Source: an uncultured bacterium
GTDB taxonomy: Bacteria; Bacteroidota; Bacteroidia; Bacteroidales; Bacteroidaceae
DNA length: 64,000 nt
Assembly: GCA_946188155.1 (NCBI GenBank)
Contig: CAMHUC010000005.1
Coordinates: forward strand, 34,222 to 98,221
Reading direction: 5' to 3'
Shown: one piece after another, positions 7,289 to 13,977 of the stretch
Layout of the letters: each line of letters starts with the position of its first letter
Numbering within the stretch: position 1 is the first letter of the stretch
The notes under the pieces: model-generated
Database searches by the model: none
Seen by the model: the letters and a program-made list of their open reading frames with translations, nothing else
What the model was told of the DNA's origin: nothing
Program-made: the position numbers and the translations under genes

Positions 7289-9120
7289 TTGTAAAAGCGG
7301 TTTAGTCGGATGATGGCATCGTTGAGTTGCTTGGCATTCAGTGGATAGTCGTCGAGTTGGTTCATGTGCTTGTCAAACACCACCACGTTGCCCGCCCCGC
7401 GCTTCTCGATGATGGTGCCGTCGTTGAGGATGAAGGCATAGAAGAGGTCGTTGCCCACCACATGCCAGTCGCGCGAGGTGGAGTCCTGCAGCATGCGGCC
7501 CATCGACAGGTCTTCGGGCGGATTCTGCACGCCGAGCACCTGTTTCAGTAGCGTCGTCGACACATCGTAATGGGTAGTGCGGTAGTTGCGGTCGCCAGCC
7601 TCACAGCCGGGATAGTAGTATATCATCGGCACCCCTGTCTGGGGCCGCGAGTAGTTGGCCCAGTGGCCCCAGTAGTTCTTGTGGTTCTCGTTGAACTCCT
7701 GACCATGGTCGCCCGTGATCATCACCACTGTATTTTTGAGCAGGTCTTTCTGCTTCAGCGCATCAATCACCTGCCCGGCCAGCGAGTCCACCGTCCACAC
7801 GCAGTTGCGGTAGAGGTTGAAGAAGGGCGTGGGGTCCATGTCGTTGTTGAGTTTGGTATAGTCGGCATACTCCCAACTGGGCTGGAAATGGTAGAGCTTG
7901 TCTTTCGACAGTTCGATGGCGTGGGGAAGGTCGTAGAAGAGGAAGGAGAAGAAGGGCTTCACAGAGTCGCGCTTCTCCAGGTCGCTCAGGAAGTTGCGCG
8001 TCAGCTGGCAGTCGCGGTCGTACACCGTCTTGCCCTCCGTCGTCACGTTCAGGTTCTTCACGTCGGCGAACAGCATCTTGGCAAACGGCGGCCCGGTGAG
8101 GGTGGCACTGGGATAGGTCTGCACCTCGTAGCCTTGGCGAAGCAACTCCGTGACCAGCAGCGGCTGCAGGTTGGCATACTCAAAACTGTCCCAGTAGTAG
8201 GAGGTGACACCTGTGAAGAGTCCGAAGATGCCGCCACGGGTGCCGTTGCTGCTGCTGATGTGCTGCGTGTAGTTCTCCGCCTCCTGGCTGAAGGCATAGA
8301 TGTTCGGGGTACACTCAGGAGTCATCGTCCGATAGTTCCACGAGTCGATGCCGATGACGACGATGTTCAGCAGCGAGTCGGGGGGCACCACCTCCAGCGG
8401 GTGCTGTGGATAGGCCACGCTGGCCCCCTCGCTCGTGAACTGCGTCAGCGACAGCTCGTCGCCGTCTATCCATCCCCACCGCTCGAAGGTGGAGTTCATG
8501 CGCAGGGGGAAGTAGTAGGGCAGATAGCCCGTAGACTCCAGCACCGAGCGCTTCAGCGTGGCAGCGGCATAGATGTGCATGCCCTGTGCCAGCAGCGTCA
8601 CGCCGAGGACAGCCCACAGGCCCCCCGGCCACAGACGCCACCTCCCGCCGATGCGTCGCGCCACCCACCACAGGGCGGCACACACGGCAATGATGCCCGC
8701 CAGGTAGAGTCCGATCTTGGCGTAGAGCCACGGGCTGAACACGAAGATCTCGGTAGCCCCGGGCCCGGTGAGCAGGTCAATGACCAGTCCGTTGATATGG
8801 AAGTGGTAGAGGTTATACACGAAGGCGTTGACGATGAACAGCGTCATCACCACCACCTCGCCGGCACACATCAGCCCGCCGCACACCCCTCGCGGGGCCT
8901 TCAGCAGTGCCGCCGGCAGATAGAGCAGCAGGAAGGGCAGCGCAGCAAACAGGGCGCCATGCGACAGGCATGAGGCCACATAGTAGACCCAGCCCCCGGC
9001 GTCCATGAACTCCAGGCTTGTGGCCCGCAGCAGGTAGCTCATGAACACCAGTGCCAGCAGCACCGTAGAGAGCAGGTAATAGACAAATCCCGTACGTATC
9101 TTATCCTTTGTTGTAGACAT
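7285..9120 (-). CDS. YejM/PbgA/LapC-like DUF3413-sulfatase protein
   Basis: Inner-membrane protein with five to six N-terminal spans (residues 12-165) and a periplasmic sulfatase-fold domain. The segment SSSNGTRGGIFGLFTG near residue 305 matches the diagnostic region of YejM/LapC proteins (known form NRGGxFGLFYG), and ITGDHGQEFNEN supplies an Asp-His site. In enterobacteria YejM senses periplasmic LPS and controls LpxC turnover, but that mechanism is not known for Bacteroidetes. Here the gene sits directly between glycosyltransferases and an LpxL-type enzyme, so a role in LPS assembly or modification is plausible. The ATG at 9120 (MSTTKDK) is chosen over a GTG one codon upstream. It could instead be an active phospho-transferase, since the Asn-Gly-Thr and Asp-His sites look intact. 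Confidence 0.75.
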   Translation of the reverse strand: MSTTKDKIRTGFVYYLLSTVLLALVFMSYLLRATSLEFMDAGGWVYYVASCLSHGALFAALPFLLLYLPAALLKAPRGVCGGLMCAGEVVVMTLFIVNAFVYNLYHFHINGLVIDLLTGPGATEIFVFSPWLYAKIGLYLAGIIAVCAALWWVARRIGGRWRLWPGGLWAVLGVTLLAQGMHIYAAATLKRSVLESTGYLPYYFPLRMNSTFERWGWIDGDELSLTQFTSEGASVAYPQHPLEVVPPDSLLNIVVIGIDSWNYRTMTPECTPNIYAFSQEAENYTQHISSSNGTRGGIFGLFTGVTSYYWDSFEYANLQPLLVTELLRQGYEVQTYPSATLTGPPFAKMLFADVKNLNVTTEGKTVYDRDCQLTRNFLSDLEKRDSVKPFFSFLFYDLPHAIELSKDKLYHFQPSWEYADYTKLNNDMDPTPFFNLYRNCVWTVDSLAGQVIDALKQKDLLKNTVVMITGDHGQEFNENHKNYWGHWANYSRPQTGVPMIYYYPGCEAGDRNYRTTHYDVSTTLLKQVLGVQNPPEDLSMGRMLQDSTSRDWHVVGNDLFYAFILNDGTIIEKRGAGNVVVFDKHMNQLDDYPLNAKQLNDAIIRLNRFYK

Positions 9121-9147
9121 CACTTAGTAATGATAATATTCTTGCTG

Positions 9148-9966
9148 TTACTTAATCTGTTTGAAGAGTTCATCGAAGTGTCCGAAGGATGCCGGAGTCA
9201 GCGGTGCCGCAGCATCCTCGATCCAGCAGAGGGGCACGTCGCGATACATGGCCGCCACGAGCGTAAACGTGCTGGGAGGCCCCATCAGGAAGTCGCAGCA
9301 GGAGAGCAGGTAGAGGTCCTCGCCGGGATTGCCCTTGGGGTATGTCAGCGCTACGCCGGGCAATGCCTGCCGATAGGCCTCGGCGTTGAGCTCCGGGTCG
9401 TTGCCGCAGACGAACAGCTGCACCCTCTGCCCCCGGTGAAGGGCGAGGAACTGCCTGATTTGGCTGATGTATTGCTCGTCGGTGTAGTAGTAGCGCCCAC
9501 CATGCCAGCGGCGATAGTCGCCCCGGCGGATATGCACCCCTAAGCGCACGTCGGCGGTGGGCAGCGATGCCAGCAGGCTGTCAACAGGGCGCTTGACTGC
9601 CTCGTCGAACGAGAAGAGCCCCACAATCTCCTGCTTGTACTTCAGGAAGAGGTCGTAGAACCGGGCATACCATCCCTCGGCCACGATGTGGCGGTGGCTG
9701 AGCAACAGCTGTTCCTGCCGCGCCGGGTCGTTGGGCGCGTCCACGCCGAAGTCGGCCACGGGCAGCAGGCCCCACTTGGCGGCGTATTTGGCCACGACGT
9801 AGACCAGGAAGTTGTGGTACGCCGTGTGGCAGATGCGGAAGTAGCGGTACTTATAGGCAAAGCGCATCGACACGGTGCGCCGCCCGTGCTCCCTGCCCCA
9901 GGCATACAGGTGCCCGTACTGCAGGATATTGTTACACATCCGTCCTTTATCCCTTACGAATACCAA
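9148..9966 (-). CDS. GT11-like (alpha-1,2-fucosyltransferase-type) glycosyltransferase
   Basis: The protein has 272 residues. The motif GVHIRRGDYRRW near residue 145 is the GDP-fucose-binding H-x-R-R-x-D of GT11 and O-fucosyltransferases. The N-terminal KGRMCNNILQY resembles the GGLGNQMFQY region of GT11, but the Gly-Gln pair is changed. C-terminal MGPPSTFTLVAAMY fits the S-T/S-F motif of the family. The frame begins with TTG at 9966; no ATG fits before the conserved segment. It is third in the operon, 31 bp after the acyltransferase gene, across an ACTATTTA-type junction repeat. The likely role is fucosylation of LPS or another surface glycan. Confidence 0.7.
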   Translation of the reverse strand: MVFVRDKGRMCNNILQYGHLYAWGREHGRRTVSMRFAYKYRYFRICHTAYHNFLVYVVAKYAAKWGLLPVADFGVDAPNDPARQEQLLLSHRHIVAEGWYARFYDLFLKYKQEIVGLFSFDEAVKRPVDSLLASLPTADVRLGVHIRRGDYRRWHGGRYYYTDEQYISQIRQFLALHRGQRVQLFVCGNDPELNAEAYRQALPGVALTYPKGNPGEDLYLLSCCDFLMGPPSTFTLVAAMYRDVPLCWIEDAAAPLTPASFGHFDELFKQIK

Positions 9967-10012
9967 GGTTTATTCACTATTTAACTATTTACTATTCTCA
10001 CCTCTTACCTCT
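9966..10012. repeat. ACTATTTA / CTCACCTC junction repeat
   Basis: The stretch between two operon genes consists of TTCACTATTTAACTATTTAC followed by CTCACCTCTTACCTCTC. Both phrases occur elsewhere in the window, at junctions (39600-39675) or inside a gene (1893-1927). Confidence 0.6.
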
Positions 10013-10957
10013 CTTCAGCTCTTCGACTGAAGAGATAATGTCCACGCGCCCCGTCGCCTTATCGTAGCGCAGGTTGAACTCCTCGCGGGTGCGCTTCCAG
10101 CGGTTGTGCGTCCACAGATAGCAGGCCGGATCGCGACGGATGCTCGCCTCCAGCTCACGGAAGTAGATGTCGGTAATCTCGAATTCGCCCATCTGCTTGG
10201 GCTCACGGGTGATGAGCTTGAACTCCGCCTCGTAGTAGCCGCGCCGCAGCCGTCGCACGTCGAGGTAGAACACGGCGTGGCCCGTCTGCCGAGCCAGCCG
10301 TTCAGTGCCCGTCAGCACCGGCGTGTCGTGGTTGAGAAACTGGCACCAGTGGTGGATATTGTTCCAGAAGGGCACCTGGTCAGAGATGTAGCCGATGACC
10401 ACCTGCTGACCCTGCTGCCGATACTGCACGATGCGGCGCAGCGTCTCCGCCATCGGTATCGAGACGGCTCCCATCCGCTGGCGCAAGGTGAGGAACAGAC
10501 GGTCGAACTCCTTGTTCTCCAGCGCGTGATAGATTTGTCCGCACTGCGCCTGGGGAGTCACCCACAGGGGCAGCGACGTGATCCACTCCCAGTTGCAGTA
10601 GTGGCCCAGATAGACGGCACACGACTGCCCATCCTCTACTATCTCGTCTACAAGTTCCGTCCCCTTGAACACCATCCGGCGTTTCAGATTCTCCTGACTG
10701 ATAGTCAACAGTTTGACCGTCTCTACCAGATAGTCGCAGAACCAGTGGTAGAACTGCCGCTCTATCCTTCGCCGCTCCTGCTCGCTCTTCTCCGGGAAGC
10801 ATTCCTCCAAATGGCGGCGAACCAGCCCCCGGCGGTAACCCACCAGCCTATATATAACAAGGTAGAGCACGTCTGACAGCACATAGTGTACTCTCAGCGG
10901 CAGCCACGACAACAGCCACCATATACCAGACAATACCTTATATAATATGCTATTCAA
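9998..10957 (-). CDS. LpxL/HtrB-family lipid A acyltransferase
   Basis: 319-residue inner-membrane acyltransferase of the lysophospholipid/lipid A biosynthesis family, which adds a secondary acyl chain to the lipid A precursor. One N-terminal membrane anchor (residues 8-36) is followed by the catalytic GHYCNWEW motif, giving H119-x4-E124, the usual HX4(D/E) dyad. Downstream segments include GYISDQVPFW and a CYLWTHNRWKR near the end, as in this family. The start is TTG at 10957; the family N-terminus lines up there and no ATG is close. It is second in an operon with glycosyltransferases, supporting an LPS locus. I see no sign that the gene is broken. Confidence 0.88.
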   Translation of the reverse strand: MNSILYKVLSGIWWLLSWLPLRVHYVLSDVLYLVIYRLVGYRRGLVRRHLEECFPEKSEQERRRIERQFYHWFCDYLVETVKLLTISQENLKRRMVFKGTELVDEIVEDGQSCAVYLGHYCNWEWITSLPLWVTPQAQCGQIYHALENKEFDRLFLTLRQRMGAVSIPMAETLRRIVQYRQQGQQVVIGYISDQVPFWNNIHHWCQFLNHDTPVLTGTERLARQTGHAVFYLDVRRLRRGYYEAEFKLITREPKQMGEFEITDIYFRELEASIRRDPACYLWTHNRWKRTREEFNLRYDKATGRVDIISSVEELKRGKR

Positions 10958-10960
10958 CAG

Positions 10961-10998
10961 TCCTATCTATTTACTATTTATTTACGATTTAATTATTT
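10961..10998. repeat. TTTACTATTTATTTACG junction repeat
   Basis: AT-rich TATTTACTATTTATTTACG units fill the 24-bp gap between the GT2 and acyltransferase genes and run into the GT2 stop region. It is the same phrase as at 30708-30750 and 39600-39675. Confidence 0.6.
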
Positions 10999-11752
10999 GC
11001 CTTTCAATCATCTTCGCCACCAGCTGGAACTGATAGACGCCCTTCAGCCCGGCATACACGAGGCCGCGCACACCGTCGCGCCAGCCGCCCTCCATCACGT
11101 AGGTCTTGAAGAAGCGCCAGAAGGGTCGCCAGAGCAGCGCCCCCCAGCCCCACCGCTTGCCGGCTTTCTTCAGCACATCGTTGTCGCTGTAGCGGTTGTC
11201 CTTCTCCATGATGGCATGCACGCTGTCGTCGGCCAGGTGAACGAAGGCCAGCTCGCGCCGCTCCTTGGGCAGATAGCCGAGCCGCCCGTGTACCTTGGGG
11301 AAGGTGTGTACGTAGGGCGGCCACTCGGTGCCCTCGCGGATGAAGAAGCGCAGCTGGTAGTCGGGATAGGCACAGCGGAGCGTCTTGCCCATGAACAGGT
11401 TCTGGCGGGGGATGTAGAGGCCGGCCTCGCAGTCGGGCCCGGCAATCCTCCGATAGAGTTCCTCCCGGAGTTCGGGCGTCACCAGCTCGTCGGCATCCAC
11501 CACCAGCACCCAGGGGCTGCTGGCCTGCTGGATGGCGAACGTGCGCGCCGGCTCGGCACTCTTGTGGTCGGCCTTGGGGAAGGTGACGATGCGGCAGCCG
11601 TGGCGACGGGCCGTCTCCACCGTCCGGTCGGTGCTCTCCATGTCGCACACGAGCACCTCGTCGAACCCGCTCACCGACCGCAGCACCTGCTCCAGGTGGC
11701 GCTCGGCATTATAGGTGTTGATGACCACCGAAATCCTGTTTCCCTCGTTCAT
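10982..11752 (-). CDS. GT2 glycosyltransferase, WaaE/KdtX-like
   Basis: The GT-A fold begins with ISVVINTYNAERHL and has VLVVDADELVTPEL as the D-x-D region. Further segments (YPDYQLRFF, VHLADDS) resemble the beta-glucosyltransferase WaaE/KdtX that decorates the LPS inner core. It lacks membrane segments. I place the start at 11752 (MNEGNR), because a TACCTTTG promoter element lies at 11758-11765, only six bases upstream. A start 45 bp further up would lie upstream of that promoter. The transcript would be nearly leaderless. It is the first gene of a five-gene operon ending at 6422. Confidence 0.82.
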   Translation of the reverse strand: MNEGNRISVVINTYNAERHLEQVLRSVSGFDEVLVCDMESTDRTVETARRHGCRIVTFPKADHKSAEPARTFAIQQASSPWVLVVDADELVTPELREELYRRIAGPDCEAGLYIPRQNLFMGKTLRCAYPDYQLRFFIREGTEWPPYVHTFPKVHGRLGYLPKERRELAFVHLADDSVHAIMEKDNRYSDNDVLKKAGKRWGWGALLWRPFWRFFKTYVMEGGWRDGVRGLVYAGLKGVYQFQLVAKMIERQIIKS

Positions 11753-11757
11753 AGGCG

Positions 11758-11765
11758 CAAAGGTA
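11758..11765 (-). promoter_or_regulatory. Bacteroidetes -7 promoter (TACCTTTG) of the LPS operon
   Basis: TACCTTTG on the minus strand matches the Bacteroidetes TAnnTTTG -7 element and lies six bases before the ATG at 11752, predicting a very short or absent 5' leader. A TTG-containing stretch about 20 bases upstream could serve as the -33 element. Confidence 0.7.
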
Positions 11766-11825
11766 CGAAGTTTTTGGTAATTACGCAAGCGTTTCACGCT
11801 TTAATTGCAAAAAGCGCACATAAGT

Positions 11826-11858
11826 GGCGGAGGCTTGCACTCACTGCAAACCCCCGCC
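11826..11858 (-). terminator. Hairpin terminator candidate after the kelch/PPC operon
   Basis: The arms GGCGGAGGCTTGCA and TGCAAACCCCCGCC pair with two mismatches around a 5-base loop, 53 bp beyond the kelch gene stop. On the minus strand a CTTTTT run follows about 20 bases later. Confidence 0.55.
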
Positions 11859-11910
11859 CGAAACAATCCATATTATCATTCCTATTTCTTCGAGTGTCAG
11901 TGCCGAAGCC

Positions 11911-13977
11911 CTAATCCTGCTTCGACTTCTCCTGCGTCTCTTCTACTTGCGCGTCCCCCGCCGGAGCCGCTGCCGTGGCGTCCAGCAGGCCGGCGGCACC
12001 CGTGCGTGCAGCCTTCGTGCGTGCCTTCCAGGTGGTAGGCTCGCTGAGGCCGTCCTCATCCTTGAAGATGCGGAACACGCCTATATCCATCCTCGTGTTG
12101 TTCGGGTCCTTCTTGTCGAGCATCAGGATGCCCTCGTAGAAGTTCCTCAGTCCTTCGACGGTCACGGTGGCGGAAAGGATGGTGGCCATCTTTGTCCAGG
12201 AGCCGTCTGTATTTGTCGTCTCAACGATGGTGTACGTCGTATAGTTGTTTCCTTCGCCAAGCACCCTGGCCTCGGCCTCGTCCGACTTTGAAGTCACGCC
12301 CCCGTTATTCCTCTCCTCATACTGATAGGTTGCAGTATTCTTGGTCATATTCTGGTTGGTGTACTTGGCAATATAGTCGTCGAATATCTTGCCTGGCTTA
12401 TACGAACTGTTCAGGTCGGAATTATACACCATCACACAAGGACTCATCAGATAGGACCCCTCGATGCTGGGCGGCGTGCTGCCGGCATAGATGGGCATGT
12501 AGGCACTCATCTTCGAGAGATACTCCACGGGAATCTCCTGGGCGATGCGCTCGTCGAACTGCTCCTCGTAGGTGGTGATGCTCTCCAGTTCGCTGTCCAC
12601 GTAGGTATCGTAGCTGCCGTCGGCCTTGTACACGTTTACGCCATACGCCGTGCCATCGGTGGCGGTGGCGGCGCCTGCCGTGGGCGGGGTGAAGATGTAG
12701 ACACCCTTCTGGGCGTCGTAGTTGTCCTTGACGTTACCGCCGGCACAGGCCAGCCGTCCGTCGGCCAGCAGTGTCCACGAGCCTTCCATCAGGTTGTAGC
12801 CGAAGCCTCCGGCCGAGGCGATGGTCCAGTAGCCCTCATTATAGTTGTAGCTGACGATGTAGACCGTCTGGTCGGTATTGGCACCGCTGGCGCCGATCAG
12901 GTAGAGTTCCGACTTCTTCTCGTTGACGATGACGCCGCCGCGATAGGTGATGGCCGTCGTCGTGCCGGGGAACACCTCGGGGATGTCGAGCTTGTAGCGC
13001 GACGTGCCGTCATCGGCCACGCGGGTGCGATAGAGCACATAGTCGCCGGCCGCCGTCTGCGTCAGGAAGAAGTAGCCGTCGAGTGCCGACTCGTAGCTGT
13101 CGGAAGGGCGCACGTCGGGCTTCAGCCCCAGTGGCAGGTACTCTGCCAGGTCGGTGAACACGTAGTCATCCACCTTCCCGGTCGACTCCAGGTATTCGTC
13201 GAACCGATAGGCATCCTTGCCCTCGGCCTTGCCGAAAGCGGCCTGATTGCCCGACTTGTCGTACGTTCCCCACGTCCAAATCTTGCCGCCGGCCGCAGCA
13301 AACATATAGGGATTGCTGCGCTCCTGCATGCCGCTGATGGCCCGGAACGACGTGCCGTCGAAGTAGTCCATCTTCGTGGCGTCGCCGTCGCTCCACCAGT
13401 TACCGTTCACGTAGATGTGGGTGCCCACGGCCACGGCCTTGCAGAAGGCACGCGCCACGCTCAACTCCGGGCCGGCGGTGAAGGTCTTCGTCGCGGGGTC
13501 GTAGATGTCCACCTTCGTGCTGTGGCCCACGCCGATGCGCTGCGAGAAGCCGCCGCCCACCATCACGCGGCCGTCGCTCATCTTCACCGAGAAGGCCCCG
13601 TCGTGGGGCGAGCTGATGGTCAGGTCGCGCCACTGGCCGTTCTCGTAAATCTCGGCCGTGGTGGTCAGGTCGAAGTTGGTGGTATGGCCGCCCACCACCA
13701 CGAAGCCGTTGCCCGAGGGGAATATCTGGTGGCCCATACGCGCCGTCTTCATGTCGGGGGCCTTCTCATACTGTAGGTCGGCCACCACACCGACGCCATT
13801 GGCTTCCGTCGTGCCGGTGCTCACCTTGGTAGGCACCACGCGGTCGAGCACGGCCTTCGGGTAGGCGATGCTCTCGCCGTTCTTCTTGTTCACGTAGATG
13901 CCCTGTGCCCCGGCCTCCAGGGCGGCGGTGCCGAGCAGGGCTGCCGCCAGGGCCTTAAGAATCATATTTCGTTTCAT
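11911..13977 (-). CDS. Secreted kelch-like protein
   Basis: 688-residue exported protein with a signal peptide (cleavage likely after LEAGA, near residue 24). A segment IYVNKKNGESIAYPKAVLD of the kind common in Bacteroidetes secreted proteins follows. Residues about 75-450 contain kelch-like blades: repeated GHxxxxSGNGFVVVGG, DGRVMVGGGFS and DGRLACAGGNV motifs with TAEIYENGQW and KVDIYDP strands. The last ~230 residues have no recognisable domain and end in an Ala-rich, then charged tail. It overlaps the upstream PPC-repeat gene by 4 bp (ATGA), so the two are translationally coupled and probably act together on the surface or in the periplasm. No catalytic residues are evident; a binding or adhesion role is inference. 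Confidence 0.75.
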   Translation of the reverse strand: MKRNMILKALAAALLGTAALEAGAQGIYVNKKNGESIAYPKAVLDRVVPTKVSTGTTEANGVGVVADLQYEKAPDMKTARMGHQIFPSGNGFVVVGGHTTNFDLTTTAEIYENGQWRDLTISSPHDGAFSVKMSDGRVMVGGGFSQRIGVGHSTKVDIYDPATKTFTAGPELSVARAFCKAVAVGTHIYVNGNWWSDGDATKMDYFDGTSFRAISGMQERSNPYMFAAAGGKIWTWGTYDKSGNQAAFGKAEGKDAYRFDEYLESTGKVDDYVFTDLAEYLPLGLKPDVRPSDSYESALDGYFFLTQTAAGDYVLYRTRVADDGTSRYKLDIPEVFPGTTTAITYRGGVIVNEKKSELYLIGASGANTDQTVYIVSYNYNEGYWTIASAGGFGYNLMEGSWTLLADGRLACAGGNVKDNYDAQKGVYIFTPPTAGAATATDGTAYGVNVYKADGSYDTYVDSELESITTYEEQFDERIAQEIPVEYLSKMSAYMPIYAGSTPPSIEGSYLMSPCVMVYNSDLNSSYKPGKIFDDYIAKYTNQNMTKNTATYQYEERNNGGVTSKSDEAEARVLGEGNNYTTYTIVETTNTDGSWTKMATILSATVTVEGLRNFYEGILMLDKKDPNNTRMDIGVFRIFKDEDGLSEPTTWKARTKAARTGAAGLLDATAAAPAGDAQVEETQEKSKQD

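Noticed and set aside
7570..8973. 467-codon open frame on the plus strand opposite the YejM-like gene
   Set aside because: It mirrors a well-supported membrane enzyme, has His/Val/Arg-rich composition typical of antisense to GC-rich coding DNA, and shows no domain or start signal.
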